The notes beneath the pieces were generated by a model. That model saw nothing but the letters and a program-made list of their open reading frames with translations, did no database searches and was not told the DNA's origin. A stretch of DNA of 64,000 bases, from positions 310,001-374,000 of the forward strand of contig DASQFI010000062.1 of assembly GCA_035633215.1 (NCBI GenBank), written 5' to 3'. The position numbers and the translations under genes are program-made. This stretch comes from DASQFI01 sp035633215 (GTDB lineage: Bacteria > Acidobacteriota > Vicinamibacteria > Vicinamibacterales > SCN-69-37). Below, in pieces: positions 1-9,127 of this stretch (position 1 is the stretch's first letter; the number at the start of each line of letters is the position of its first letter).

Positions 1-1
1 C

Positions 2-91
2 GATCAGGAGCGCATCCTCGAAAGCGAGCTGTACCGCTTCACGAAGTTCTACTGGGAGCTGGTCCGGACGCTCGCGGGAGCAGGGGCCTGA
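2..91 (+). CDS. C-terminal fragment of an unidentified gene
   Basis: An open frame enters from the left edge and ends at TGA 89-91. About 29 residues are visible, with a helical, aromatic-rich run (RFTKFYWELV) followed by a Gly/Ala tail. Nothing in the fragment identifies the family. It abuts the rhodanese gene, whose frame overlaps its stop, so the two probably belong to one transcript. Confidence 0.45.
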   Translation, partial: DQERILESELYRFTKFYWELVRTLAGAGA

Positions 92-396
92 CCGCTGCCG
101 ACCTGCTCGCGAGCATTGACGCCGGCACCGCCCCGCTCGTCGTCGATGTCCGCAGCCGGCGCGAGTTCTCCAAAGGGCACGTGCCAGGCGCGATCAATGT
201 GCCGCTGCCCACACTCCTGCTGTCTCCGCTGAGAGTGCCGGGTTCCCGTGACGATACGCTCGTCGTTTACTGTGGCCACGGTCCGCGCGCGCGCATGGCC
301 GCGGCGATGATGCGGCGCGCTGGGTTCCGTCGAATTACGTTCCTGCGAGGACACATGGCCGGGTGGCGGAAGGCTGGATTCCGCGAAGAGACGTGA
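88..396 (+). CDS. Rhodanese-like domain protein
   Basis: A single rhodanese domain of about 100 residues. The sequence shows the CH2A-like segment LVVDVRSRREFSKGHVPGAINVP and then the active-site loop VVYCGHGPRAR, with the candidate persulfide Cys at about residue 62, and the C-terminal GHMAGWRKAGF that closes the fold. Such small proteins carry sulfane sulfur to a thiophilic acceptor; the partner here is unknown. No ATG or GTG precedes the domain in frame, so I place the start at CTG 88, which overlaps the upstream TGA. GTG 181 would delete half the fold and is unlikely. The gene overlaps the nitrilase gene by GTGA, implying translational coupling. Confidence 0.75.
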   Translation: MTAADLLASIDAGTAPLVVDVRSRREFSKGHVPGAINVPLPTLLLSPLRVPGSRDDTLVVYCGHGPRARMAAAMMRRAGFRRITFLRGHMAGWRKAGFREET

Positions 397-1172
397 CGCG
401 GCCGCTGCGGGTCACCGTCTGCGAGCTTCACGACGAGCGCGCGGCCTTCGAGCGTGATTGGATGCGGCTTGTCGCGCACGTGCGTGACTGCAAGAGCGCG
501 CTCGTGCTCCTGCCGGAGATGCCGTTTTCCACCTGGCTCGCCTCGTCGCCGGCCTTCGTGCCCGCGTCGTGGGACACCGCGGTCCGCGCGCATGAAGAAT
601 GGCTGCCGCGTCTTGCCGAGCTTGCGCCGGCCAGCGTGGTCTCGTCGCGGCCCGTGACGCGCGCGGGCAAGCGGTTGAACGAAGGATTCGCGTGGAGCGC
701 CAACGACGGCTACCGCGCCGTGCACGACAAAGTCTTTCTCCCGAACGAGGCCGGGTACTGGGAAGCGAAGTGGTACTCGCCAGGCGAGCGTGTGTTCGAG
801 ACGGCCGAGATCGCCGGCGAAATGGTCGGGATGCTGATCTGCACCGAGCTGTGGGCGCTCGATCGCGCGCGGGCGTACGGCCGGTCGGGCGCGGTGATCA
901 TCGCGACGCCCCGCGCCACGGGCCGGCCGACGGTCGAGAAGTGGCTGACCGGCGGCCGAGCGGCGGCGATCGTCTCGGGCGCGTACTCGCTGTCGTCGAA
1001 TTGGACGGCCGGCGCGGGCGGAGACGATTTCGGCGGCGGCGGCTGGATTGTAGACCCGGATGGTCGCGTACTGGCACAAACTTCCCTCGACGTGCCGTTT
1101 CACACCCTCTCGATCGACCTGACTCTCGCGGAAACCGCCAAACAGACCTATCCACGCTACGCAGTCGAGTAG
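393..1172 (+). CDS. Nitrilase-family carbon-nitrogen hydrolase
   Basis: About 259 residues with the three catalytic positions of the nitrilase superfamily in correct order: Glu42 in LLPEMPF, Lys113 in HDKVFLPNEAGYWE and Cys150 in GMLICTELW. Members cleave non-peptide C-N bonds in amides, nitriles or carbamoyl compounds; the substrate cannot be read from the sequence. The start is taken at GTG 393, which overlaps the rhodanese stop as GTGA. An upstream ATG at 363 would add ten residues inside the rhodanese gene. There is no signal peptide, so it should be cytoplasmic. The overlap with a sulfur-transfer protein suggests a shared operon but does not reveal a pathway. Confidence 0.85.
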   Translation: MTRPLRVTVCELHDERAAFERDWMRLVAHVRDCKSALVLLPEMPFSTWLASSPAFVPASWDTAVRAHEEWLPRLAELAPASVVSSRPVTRAGKRLNEGFAWSANDGYRAVHDKVFLPNEAGYWEAKWYSPGERVFETAEIAGEMVGMLICTELWALDRARAYGRSGAVIIATPRATGRPTVEKWLTGGRAAAIVSGAYSLSSNWTAGAGGDDFGGGGWIVDPDGRVLAQTSLDVPFHTLSIDLTLAETAKQTYPRYAVE

Positions 1173-1193
1173 CGGCAAGTCTCTTGCAGTAGG

Positions 1194-1226
1194 TGAGGGT
1201 TCAAAGTTCGAAGTCCTAAGTTCAGG
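1194..1226. repeat. Degenerate GTTCGAA-type word repeat
   Basis: The gap between the nitrilase stop and the TonB receptor start holds repeated words GGTTCAAAG, TTCGAAG, CCTAAGTTCAGG. The same word in cleaner tandem form occurs at 52341-52364. It has no coding potential and is too short to assign a function. Confidence 0.45.
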
Positions 1227-1264
1227 TTTTGCGGGGTTTCTCGGCAACCTGCAGAGGAGCGTTC

Positions 1265-4075
1265 ATGAACTGGCAGGTGGTTCTCCGTGCAAGCCTCACG
1301 GTCCTGTGTGTGCTCATCTCGGCGAGCCGCGCGCCGGCCCAACCGAGTGCCGGCAGCCTGTACGGACGCGTGGTCGATCCGCTTGGGGAGCCGGTGTCGG
1401 GTGCGCGCGTGTCGATAGGCAGTCCTCTGGGCGAACACTCCCAGGTCACCGATGTCGGGGGCCGGTTTCAGTTTCTTGCGCTGCCTCCCGGCTCGTATTC
1501 GGTCAAAGTCGAGCGCAAGGGCGTGACGCCAGCCGGTCATCCGAATGTCATCGTCCGCGTCGGCCGCGCCACGGTGATCCAGATGACGGCCAGCCCCGGC
1601 GGGCATCATCTGCTCGGCGCGGCCGAGTCGGCGCTTCTCGATTCCCGCGTCATCGCGACGGGTGCCAACCTGAGACTCGACCAGATCGACAAGATCCCGT
1701 TTGCGCCCGACGTCGCTTCGATCCTGCAGTCCACGCCCGGAGTGTTGCTTGACGTGGTGAACGTCGGTGGCAGCGCAACCGGCGATCGGCCGACGGTCGT
1801 GTACCGTGGCGGGTCTCGCGAGGCGAACACCTGGAGCATCGACGGCGTCACGCTGACAGACATGACCGCGCTCGGATCGGCGCCAAGGTACTTCGACTTC
1901 GGCCTGATCGAAGAGGTCCAGACTGTCACCGGCGGGACTGACATTCACCAGATGACGTCGGGACTCGGCGTCAACATCGTGACGAAGCGCGGCACGAATC
2001 TCTTCCAGGGACAGGGCCGGGCGTTCTTCTCGAAGGGCGCCGGCTTCAACAACGACGTAGTGCCGCACTCCAGCACCGACTTCAGCGGCGCGATGGAATT
2101 CAGCGCCGAGGCCGGCGGCGCGATCGTCAGGAACAAGATCTGGTACTTCGCGGGTATCGACGGATTCCGATCGGATCGCGAGGCCCTGGCCGGCGACGAG
2201 CTCGCCAGCCGCGATTTCTCCCGCCAGTCGCTGCTCGGCAAGATCAGCATGCAGACGGGCGGCCACGCGCTGACGGCTTCGGCGCACACGAGCGGTCTCG
2301 GCCGGGATGGCGAAGGGGCCGGAGTCAGGCGCGCGCCGAGCGCGGTCTGGAACGATGACGGCCGCACGACGCTGCTGAACGTCGAGGACTCGACCGCGCT
2401 CGGGTCCAGACTGGTCGTGACGGGGCTGGCGGCGTTCGCCGACAGCGGCTTCACGCTGGATCCCGTCGGCGGCGGTGCGGCGCATCTGGACGCGCTCGGC
2501 ATTTTCCGCGACGGCTTTCAGCGCGTCGACGCCGACAACACGTCGCGCGAGGCGCGCGCGGATCTCGCGACCTACATGGGCACGCATGAGATCAAGTTCG
2601 GCGTGGGGCATCGCTCCGTCAGCGCCGACTCGCGGTACGAGTGGCCCGGCGGCATCATCACCGCGGCCTCGGGCACGCAGACGACGATGGCTATGCTGCC
2701 GCCGGACCTGAGCGTGTCGGCGGCTGCCAGGTACACGTCGGCGTACGTACAGGACACGATCAGCCGCGGACGACTCACCGCGAATCTCGGCCTGCGGCTC
2801 GACGCGCAACGGGGCCGCAACAAGCGCTCCGATGCCATCGCGAACTCGCTGTCGTCGCTCGTACCCGCCGTGACGTTCAGCGGCGACGAGCCGGCGTGGA
2901 GCTGGACGAGCGTCGTGCCGCGCCTCGGCGTGACCTACGCGCTCGGGCCGGACCAGACGATGCTGGTGCGCGCGTCGGTCAGCCGCTATCCCGATCAGCT
3001 CGGCATCGATCGCGTGCTGCTGACGAACCCGATCGCGCCGATCATGGGGCGAGAGCTCGTGGGCAGCGAAGCGTTCGTTTTTTTCGACGCCAACGGCAAC
3101 CGGCTGCCGGACGCCGGCGAAATGCGAACGGCCACTTCGTTCGTCCGGTTCGCGACCAGCGATCCGAGATTCCTGGAAGCGCCGAACCTGGTGGCCGAGG
3201 ACTTCGACCCGCCGATGACCAATGAGCTGCACCTGGGCGTGGACCGCCTCGTGGGCCGCGGCGCGGTCAGCGCGCATCTGCAGTGGCGGAAACGCACGGG
3301 CATCGTCGACGAGGTGCCGGTCGTGCAGATCGTCGAAGGCCGCCGGCCGGTGACGTTCACGGACTTCGGGCCGGGCCCGATCGCCTCCGGGACCGATCTC
3401 GACGGCACGCCCTTCGTCATCGAGACGTTCGACCTCAACCCGGGCTTGTTCTACACGGGCGGCGTGTCGATTGCCAATGGCGCGCGCGAGCAGCGTGGCG
3501 TCAACCTGAGCCTGCAGTACGACCAGCGCTACGTGCGGGGCGCGTACCTCCGCGCGTGGATCAACGTCGGCCGGTCAGCATGGAACGTTCCCCCGGCGTT
3601 CTTCGTCGATCGGAACGATCTGATCGGCGCCGAGGACAACGACGGGGCGCCGGTCGCCGATCAGTCCGCGTCGCCGTCGCGCGCGGGCGTGTTCCTGAAC
3701 AGCAACTGGTCGTACGAGATCCTCGGCATGACACGCGTGCCCTTCGGTCTGGAAGTCGCGGCGCGTGTGTATGGGCGCCAGGGATTCCCGGCGCCGCGGT
3801 TCGTGATCGTCGACGCCAATGACGCGACGCGCACGATCCAGGTGGGTGACTTCGACGGGAACCGCCTCGACCGCCTCTTCCTCGCTGACTTCCGCGTCGA
3901 GCGGTCGTTCGCCGTCGCGAACTACAACCTCGACATCTCCGCGGACATCTTCAACGTCTTCAACTCTCAGAGGCCGGTCCAGCGCGATACGGATCTCACC
4001 AACCTGCTGAAGGGCCTCATACTCGAGTCGCTTTCGCCGCGCGTCATGCGATTCGGGGTGAGAGTGAGGTTTTAA
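1265..4075 (+). CDS. TonB-dependent receptor with carboxypeptidase-regulatory-like domain (receptor 1)
   Basis: A 936-residue outer-membrane transporter. ATG 1265 is preferred because GAGGAG lies 5-8 bases upstream and a signal peptide follows (VLRASLTVLCVLISASRAPAQ). Residues about 28-110 form a CarboxypepD_reg-like beta sandwich (YGRVVDPLGEPVSGARVSIG). A plug domain follows (VVYRGGSREANTWSIDGVTLTD is typical of this 'Oar-like' acidobacterial class), and then a long barrel ending in the aromatic signature VMRFGVRVRF, with Phe last as BamA substrates require. It has no LolA-like partner, unlike receptors 2 and 3. The ligand is unknown. It is monocistronic, and its stop overlaps the convergent gene by 4 bases. 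Confidence 0.9.
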   Translation: MNWQVVLRASLTVLCVLISASRAPAQPSAGSLYGRVVDPLGEPVSGARVSIGSPLGEHSQVTDVGGRFQFLALPPGSYSVKVERKGVTPAGHPNVIVRVGRATVIQMTASPGGHHLLGAAESALLDSRVIATGANLRLDQIDKIPFAPDVASILQSTPGVLLDVVNVGGSATGDRPTVVYRGGSREANTWSIDGVTLTDMTALGSAPRYFDFGLIEEVQTVTGGTDIHQMTSGLGVNIVTKRGTNLFQGQGRAFFSKGAGFNNDVVPHSSTDFSGAMEFSAEAGGAIVRNKIWYFAGIDGFRSDREALAGDELASRDFSRQSLLGKISMQTGGHALTASAHTSGLGRDGEGAGVRRAPSAVWNDDGRTTLLNVEDSTALGSRLVVTGLAAFADSGFTLDPVGGGAAHLDALGIFRDGFQRVDADNTSREARADLATYMGTHEIKFGVGHRSVSADSRYEWPGGIITAASGTQTTMAMLPPDLSVSAAARYTSAYVQDTISRGRLTANLGLRLDAQRGRNKRSDAIANSLSSLVPAVTFSGDEPAWSWTSVVPRLGVTYALGPDQTMLVRASVSRYPDQLGIDRVLLTNPIAPIMGRELVGSEAFVFFDANGNRLPDAGEMRTATSFVRFATSDPRFLEAPNLVAEDFDPPMTNELHLGVDRLVGRGAVSAHLQWRKRTGIVDEVPVVQIVEGRRPVTFTDFGPGPIASGTDLDGTPFVIETFDLNPGLFYTGGVSIANGAREQRGVNLSLQYDQRYVRGAYLRAWINVGRSAWNVPPAFFVDRNDLIGAEDNDGAPVADQSASPSRAGVFLNSNWSYEILGMTRVPFGLEVAARVYGRQGFPAPRFVIVDANDATRTIQVGDFDGNRLDRLFLADFRVERSFAVANYNLDISADIFNVFNSQRPVQRDTDLTNLLKGLILESLSPRVMRFGVRVRF

Positions 4076-4425
4076 GACCTTCCCCGCAACAACCAGATCC
4101 CACCGACCGCGTAGGCCCAGTACCCCGCGACGAACTGCCATCTGATCCAGTAATAGACGTCGCTCGGCGCGAGGCGATACCCCACCGTCAGCGTCGTCAC
4201 GATCGCGGAGGCGAGAAGCGCGGCCTGCCCGAGCGCGGGACCGGCGGGTCGCTTCTCGACGAGCAGAAACCCGCTCGAGAGCTGAAGCGCGCCCACGGCG
4301 GCGCGCGCCAGGATGAGCGCGACGGCGATCGGGTCGTAGCCGGGAAGCGCGGGGAGTGATTGCAGCGTGGACAAGGCTGCGAGCGCGGCCTCGACGATCA
4401 AGAACGCGCCCAGCAGCCGCCGCAC
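4072..4425 (-). CDS. Small integral membrane protein of unknown function
   Basis: A 117-residue protein starting at GTG 4425, three bases after the stop of the quinone oxidoreductase, so the two form a minus-strand operon. It has about four hydrophobic segments: near residues 4-20, 34-55, 65-83 and 98-113. The later part reads YRLAPSDVYYWIRWQFVAGYW. The size and topology resemble DoxX-like small membrane proteins, but I see no diagnostic motif. Its last codons overlap the end of TonB receptor 1 on the other strand. Confidence 0.6.
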   Translation of the reverse strand: MRRLLGAFLIVEAALAALSTLQSLPALPGYDPIAVALILARAAVGALQLSSGFLLVEKRPAGPALGQAALLASAIVTTLTVGYRLAPSDVYYWIRWQFVAGYWAYAVGGIWLLRGRS

Positions 4426-4428
4426 GGG

Positions 4429-5439
4429 TTACTCGACGGTCAGCACGATTTTTCCGACGATCGTGCCGGCTTCGAGCTGCCGATGGGCGTCGGCCGCCTG
4501 CGCGAGCGGCACGGTGGCATCGACGACAGGACGCACGCGTGCGGAGTCGAGGAGCGGCCAGACGTGCTGTTCGAGCGCGGCCGCGATCGCGCCTTTTTCT
4601 TCCGGCGTGCGGATCCGCAGCGTGGAGCCGGTGATCGTCAGGCGCTTCAGGAGGATCGTTCGCAAGGAGATCTCGGTGGTGGCGCCGCCCATCACGCCGA
4701 CCTGGACGAGCCGGCCGTCGCGGGCGAGGCAGTCGAGATTGCGCGGCGTGTAGTCGCCGCCGATGATGTCGAGCACGACGTCGACCCCGCGGCCGGCGGT
4801 CGCGTCCTTGACGGCCGCCACGAAATCCGCCGAGCGATGGTTGATCGCATGGCGCGCGCCGAGTTGCAGCGAGGCGCGGCATTTGGCGTCCGTCCCGGCC
4901 GTCGCGATGACGATCGAGCCCATCGCATCGGCGAGCTGGATCGCCGTCGATCCGATGCCGCTGGTTCCGCCATGCACGAGCAGCCACTCGCCGCGCGTGA
5001 GCCGGCCGCGATCGAAGACGTTGGTCCACACGGTGAAGTACGTCTCCGGCACGGCGGCGGCCTCGACGAGCGTCAGGCTCCTCGGCACGGGCAGGCACTG
5101 CACGCCCGGCGCCACGCAGCGTTCGGCGTACCCGCCGCCCGCCACGAGCGCGCAGACTTCGTCGCCGGTCCGCCATGGCCGGCCGGACGCCGATCCGGGC
5201 GCGACGTTGCCAGAAGGTGGTCCGACGGCGGCGATGCGCCCGGCGACCTCGAGCCCGGGAATATCCGTTGTGCCCTTCGGCGGCGGGTAGTGCCCCTGCC
5301 GCTGCATGAGGTCCGGCCGATTCACGCCGGCGGCGACGACGTCGATGAGAACCTCGCCGGGGCCCGGGACGGGATCGGGCCGTTCGACGAGACGAAGGAC
5401 GTCCGGGGGACCGGGTGCCGAGATCTCGACGGCTTTCAT
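4429..5439 (-). CDS. NAD(P)H:quinone oxidoreductase, zinc-independent MDR family (PIG3-like)
   Basis: A 336-residue medium-chain dehydrogenase/reductase. Its start MKAVEISAPGPPDVLRLVE and NRPDLMQRQGHYPPP are the hallmark of the PIG3/TP53I3-type quinone reductases. The NADPH Rossmann loop is VHGGTSGIGSTAIQLA near residue 180. The zinc-binding Cys/His set of alcohol dehydrogenases is absent. Family members reduce quinones by one electron or reduce enones; the natural substrate here is not known. It is first in a two-gene minus operon with the small membrane protein. A divergent cupin gene begins only about 40 bases away. Confidence 0.88.
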   Translation of the reverse strand: MKAVEISAPGPPDVLRLVERPDPVPGPGEVLIDVVAAGVNRPDLMQRQGHYPPPKGTTDIPGLEVAGRIAAVGPPSGNVAPGSASGRPWRTGDEVCALVAGGGYAERCVAPGVQCLPVPRSLTLVEAAAVPETYFTVWTNVFDRGRLTRGEWLLVHGGTSGIGSTAIQLADAMGSIVIATAGTDAKCRASLQLGARHAINHRSADFVAAVKDATAGRGVDVVLDIIGGDYTPRNLDCLARDGRLVQVGVMGGATTEISLRTILLKRLTITGSTLRIRTPEEKGAIAAALEQHVWPLLDSARVRPVVDATVPLAQAADAHRQLEAGTIVGKIVLTVE

Positions 5440-5477
5440 AGGCGGATGCCGTCGAACGTACTATGATTTTCGACGCC

Positions 5478-5840
5478 ATGCCTACGATCATCGACCGTCC
5501 TACCGTGATTCCATGTGTCGGCACCAAGCCCAAGGTCATCGAGGAGTACGCGGGCCGCGCCAACTCCGGCCACTCGCAGGTGAGCGTCGCGCGCATGGTC
5601 TCGCCGGAGGGCTGGGCCGAGCCCGGACAGCGGCCGGAATTCGAGGAAATCACCATCGTGCTGAAAGGCACCTTGCACGTCGAGTTCGAAGGGGGATCGC
5701 TCGACGTCGCCGCAGGCCAGGCGATGGTCGCGCATCCGCTCGAATGGGTCCGCTACAGCACGCCGGCGAAGGGCGGCGCGGAGTACGTCGCGATCTGCGT
5801 GCCAGCGTTCTCGCCCGACACCGTGCATCGAGATGAGTGA
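5478..5840 (+). CDS. Cupin-domain protein
   Basis: About 120 residues forming one double-stranded beta-helix: EEITIVLKGTLHVEFEGGSLDVAAGQAMV carries the two cupin motifs, although the metal-binding His positions are only partly kept (EFEEI, then HPLEWVRYS). An in-frame ATG at 5463 is an alternative start. A TATGAT -10-like hexamer at 5462-5467 would make a transcript beginning close to ATG 5478, so I prefer the latter. The stop overlaps the ABC ATPase start by 8 bases, so this may be a small ligand-binding partner of the exporter operon; that is inference. Confidence 0.72.
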   Translation: MPTIIDRPTVIPCVGTKPKVIEEYAGRANSGHSQVSVARMVSPEGWAEPGQRPEFEEITIVLKGTLHVEFEGGSLDVAAGQAMVAHPLEWVRYSTPAKGGAEYVAICVPAFSPDTVHRDE

Positions 5841-6600
5841 CGTCGCCATCTCATCGTCGGCGCTCCGCAAGGCGTTCGGCGATCTCGTTGCGGTGGACGG
5901 CATCGATCTCGTGGTCCCGCGCGGCAGCTTCTACGGCTTCCTGGGTCCGAACGGCGCCGGCAAATCCACGACGATCAAGTGCCTGACCGGTCTGCTTCGC
6001 CCGACGAGCGGGACGTTTCAGATTCTGGGTATCGATCCGATCACCGATCCGGTTGCCGTGAAGCGGAGGATCGGCGTCATGCCCGAGGATCTCGCGCTGT
6101 TCGATCGGCTGACGGGCGCCGAGACGCTCTCGTTCGTCGGTCAGGTCCACGGGCTCAGCGCGGCCAGCATGCGGGAGCGATCTGACGAGCTCCTGGCGCT
6201 GATGGATCTCCGCGCCGCGGCGGGTGATCTCGTCGCCGACTATTCGCACGGGATGCGGAAGAAGATCTCGCTCGCGGCCGCGCTCCTGCCCGCGCCGCGG
6301 CTGCTGTTCCTCGACGAGCCGTTCGAGGGGATCGACGCGATCGCATCGCGGCAGATCAAGGACCTGCTCTCGACGTTCGTGAGGGGCGGCGGGACGATCT
6401 TTCTGACGTCGCACATCCTCGAGATCGTCGAGCGGCTCTGCGATCACATCGGCGTCATCCATCGCGGCCGGCTGGTCGCGCAGGGATCGCTCGCGGAGCT
6501 CCGGGCCGGCGCCAGTGCGGGCCGCACGCTCGAAGACCTGTTTCTTGAGCTCGTCGGGGCCGAGCGCGCCCAGGCGCCGTCGTTCGGCTGGCTCGCGTGA
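5833..6600 (+). CDS. ABC transporter ATP-binding protein (ABC-2 exporter type)
   Basis: A 255-residue nucleotide-binding domain. Walker A GPNGAGKST lies at residues 38-46, a signature YSHGMRKK at 137-144 replaces the consensus LSGGQ, Walker B LLFLDEP is at 157-163 and the switch His is in TSHIL at 194. The Q-loop position reads VMPED, common in ABC-2 drug and polysaccharide exporters. It is coupled at both ends: it overlaps the cupin by 8 bases and the permease by GTGA. With the permease it would form a two-component exporter; the cargo is unknown. Confidence 0.92.
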   Translation: MSDVAISSSALRKAFGDLVAVDGIDLVVPRGSFYGFLGPNGAGKSTTIKCLTGLLRPTSGTFQILGIDPITDPVAVKRRIGVMPEDLALFDRLTGAETLSFVGQVHGLSAASMRERSDELLALMDLRAAAGDLVADYSHGMRKKISLAAALLPAPRLLFLDEPFEGIDAIASRQIKDLLSTFVRGGGTIFLTSHILEIVERLCDHIGVIHRGRLVAQGSLAELRAGASAGRTLEDLFLELVGAERAQAPSFGWLA

Positions 6601-8348
6601 CGTCCCGCGACCTGGCCGACGAAGGCGGTGCGCTCGGCCTGGTGTCGTCGCTGCGCGCGTTCGTCTGGCTGCGCTGGCGGCTGCTCATCAACGGTATCCA
6701 TGGCGGCCAGAAGCGCGACCGCATGGAGCAAGTCTCCCGCGCGTTCGCGCTCTTCGTGCCAATCATTTTGGTCGTGCTCTCGATGGGATCCGTCGTGGCC
6801 ATGGCCATCCTCGGATTCGTGGGCGGCCGCGCGGTTGCCCGCGCCGTCGTCAATCCGCAGATCGTCGTCTGGATTCTCCGCCTGGCGCTCTTCGGCAGCC
6901 TGGTGCTGCTCGCCGTCATCACGATCGTCTCGCCGCATCAGACCTCGACGGCTCGCTACACCAGGCTCGTCCTGCTGCCGATCCGGCGCCAGACGCTCCA
7001 TCTGGTGGAGGTGCTGGCCAGCGCGTCGGATCCGGTGGTCGCGTTCGTCGTTCCAGGATTGTTGATGTTCGCCGCTGGTCTCGCGCTCTTCGGCCGTGGG
7101 GAAGGGGCGGTCTGGGTGGTCGCGGCGACGCTCGGCCTCCTCGTGGTGCTCATGTCGGTGGCCGCGCTCCTGAGCTTCCTCGTGGGGTGGCTGTTGCGGA
7201 GCCGGCGGCGGGGCGAGCTCTTCACCCTTGTGTTCGTCCTCGGCATCTCGCTCGTGTCATTTCTGCCGGCATTCTTTGGAGAACGGCTCGAGAACCAGGC
7301 CCGGACCCGGTCGCCTGGCGAGAGCCGGCGATCGTTCTCGGTCGACAGGTTCGATCGGCGGCTGCCCGTCTGGACGCGGGCCCTTCCGTCGGAGCTGTAC
7401 GGCCGGGCGGTGCTGGACGGGCTGGCGGGCAATCGCGCGCGCGCGGGGTTGGCCGTCGTGCTGCTCTTCATGGAAGGCGCGATCGTCTACGCGGCCTCGT
7501 CGGCCACGCACCGGCAGCTGCTCACCACGCTCGAAGGCGACCGCGCGCGGCGCCGCAACACGACCCCGCGGGCCGTGCTCGGCCGGCTGCCGCTGCTCGG
7601 TCCGGAAGCGTCCGCTGTCGCGTGGGCGCAGGTCCGCACCGGCCTCCGATCGGTCCGCGGGCGGCTGCTCGTGCTCCTGCCGGGCCCGATGATGGCGATG
7701 ATGACGCTTCTCTTCCGGCAGATGGGCAGCGACGAGCGCATGGCCGTCGTCCTTTCGTCGAACGGCCACCTGACGGTGGGCGCCGGCGGGCTGTTCTGTC
7801 TGTACGCGATGCAGGCGCTCACGATGAACATGTTCGGATCGGATCGGGCGGGGCTGACGCTTCAGTTTCTTAGTCCGATTGGCGATCGCGAGCTTGCGCG
7901 CGGCAAGGTTGTCGGCTGCGGCATCATCTTTCTCGTCGGCCTCGCGCTCGCCGTCGTGGCCGCGCTCCTCGTGGCGGCCAACAGCTCGCCGTCGCTCTGG
8001 CTCGCCGTGGTTGTGGGAGTGATGTCGACGTACGTCCTGCTCAGTCCGCTGTTCGTCTGGATGTCCGCGCTGTTTCCGGTCGCGTCCGATCTCAGCAAGA
8101 CCGGGAGCGGCGGCAATCCGCATCCGCTGCCGATGTTCGTGGGCATGCCGGCCGTGCTGTTCTGCGCGCTCCCGCCCGCCGTGATCATCATGCTGGCCCA
8201 GCACTGGCTCGAGAACACGGCCCTCGCGCCGATCCTGATGGTCGGCTGGCTGCTCGTGACCCTGCTTGTCGGGGTGCCACTGGTCGGCGTGGCCTCACAC
8301 TCAATCGGCATGCGGCGGGAGAATCTGGCGCTCGTCGCGCAGACATGA
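6597..8348 (+). CDS. ABC exporter permease, large multi-pass membrane protein
   Basis: A 583-residue protein starting at GTG 6597 inside the ATPase stop. Hydrophobic segments occur near residues 42-72 and 92-112, through the middle (PGLLMFAAGLALF, LGLLVVLMSVAALLSFLVGW, FTLVFVLGISLVSFLPAFF) and again at the C-terminus (IIFLVGLALAVVAALLV and following). A soluble stretch of about residues 230-380 is rich in Arg and Pro. The arrangement fits an ABC-2 permease that pairs with the preceding ATPase. The stop TGA sits in the first CATGAAG word of the hairpin that follows. Confidence 0.8.
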   Translation: MTSRDLADEGGALGLVSSLRAFVWLRWRLLINGIHGGQKRDRMEQVSRAFALFVPIILVVLSMGSVVAMAILGFVGGRAVARAVVNPQIVVWILRLALFGSLVLLAVITIVSPHQTSTARYTRLVLLPIRRQTLHLVEVLASASDPVVAFVVPGLLMFAAGLALFGRGEGAVWVVAATLGLLVVLMSVAALLSFLVGWLLRSRRRGELFTLVFVLGISLVSFLPAFFGERLENQARTRSPGESRRSFSVDRFDRRLPVWTRALPSELYGRAVLDGLAGNRARAGLAVVLLFMEGAIVYAASSATHRQLLTTLEGDRARRRNTTPRAVLGRLPLLGPEASAVAWAQVRTGLRSVRGRLLVLLPGPMMAMMTLLFRQMGSDERMAVVLSSNGHLTVGAGGLFCLYAMQALTMNMFGSDRAGLTLQFLSPIGDRELARGKVVGCGIIFLVGLALAVVAALLVAANSSPSLWLAVVVGVMSTYVLLSPLFVWMSALFPVASDLSKTGSGGNPHPLPMFVGMPAVLFCALPPAVIIMLAQHWLENTALAPILMVGWLLVTLLVGVPLVGVASHSIGMRRENLALVAQT

Positions 8349-8437
8349 AGAACATGAAGACATGAAGAACATGAAGGCATGAAGATCATGAAGAAGAGCA
8401 TTGCCTTCATGTCCTTCATGTCTTCATGTTCTTCACG
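8344..8437. repeat. CATGAAG word array folding into a 31-bp hairpin
   Basis: The gap between the convergent permease and response-regulator genes consists of repeated CATGAAGAA-type words. They are followed by their reverse complement: 8347-8377 pairs with 8404-8434 over 31 bases with a single mismatch. Both flanking stop codons touch the array. It could act as a bidirectional terminator, although a U-tract is lacking. Related arrays occur at 33449-33682, 37329-37421 and 56693-56884. Confidence 0.85.
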
Positions 8438-9127
8438 TCATCCGAGGAACTTGTATCCCATCCCGTGTACGGTCAGAACGTACTGCGGATGTCTTGGATT
8501 CGGCTCAATCTTCTGCCGCAACCAGGCGACGTGGACGTCGACCGTGCGCGTCGAGGGCATCGAATGGTAGCCCCAGACTTCGTTCAGGAGCTCGTCGCGC
8601 GTGAGCGTGGCTTCGCGGTGCTCGATGAAGTATTTGAGCAGGAGAAACTCGCGCGCTGAGAGCTCGAGCAGCTGACCCTCGCGCCGGACCTCGGCCTTTC
8701 GAAAGTCCACCGCCACGTCGCCAAATGAGTACTGCGTGGCCGCCGAGCCGGCCACCGCGCGGCGCCGCATCTGCACTTCCATCCGCGCCGAGAGCTCGAG
8801 CATGTCGAACGGCTTCGTGACGTAGTCGTCGGCGCCGAGCCGCAGGCCCAGCACCTTGTCCACGACCTGGCCGCGCGCGGTGAGCATGATGACCGGCGTC
8901 GTGACCCCGCGCTGCCGGAGATCGCGGCAGACGTCGAATCCGTTCGCGCCGGGCAGCATGACGTCGAGCAGGATCACGTCCCAGTGCTCGCGCGTCGCCC
9001 GCTCGAGGCCGGCGTGCCCGTCCGACGCCGTGCCGACCTCGTAGCCATCGCTCCGAAGTCGATCGGTCAGCGTCAGCACGAGGCCAGGCTCGTCTTCGAC
9101 GAGCAGCACGCGTTTTGACGCGCTCAC
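8438..9127 (-). CDS. OmpR/PhoB-family response regulator
   Basis: A 229-residue two-domain regulator. The receiver domain has the acidic pocket (VEDEPG), phospho-acceptor Asp55 in VILLDVMLPG, Thr83 and Lys105 (YVTKPF). The winged-helix DNA-binding domain (about 130-228) ends in TRTVDVHVAWLRQKIEPNP and VHGMGYKF, typical of the OmpR class. It starts with GTG and overlaps the end of the histidine kinase gene by 4 bases, although it lies downstream of it on the minus strand. A set of 11-bp-spaced direct repeats at 11301-11338, next to the kinase start, is a plausible binding site. Confidence 0.95.
   Translation of the reverse strand: MSASKRVLLVEDEPGLVLTLTDRLRSDGYEVGTASDGHAGLERATREHWDVILLDVMLPGANGFDVCRDLRQRGVTTPVIMLTARGQVVDKVLGLRLGADDYVTKPFDMLELSARMEVQMRRRAVAGSAATQYSFGDVAVDFRKAEVRREGQLLELSAREFLLLKYFIEHREATLTRDELLNEVWGYHSMPSTRTVDVHVAWLRQKIEPNPRHPQYVLTVHGMGYKFLG

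Noticed and set aside
1157..3277. 706-codon open frame on the minus strand across TonB receptor 1
   Set aside because: It is antisense to a well-supported receptor gene. High third-position GC leaves the opposite strand free of stops, and the translation is Arg/Ala/Gly-rich with no domain.
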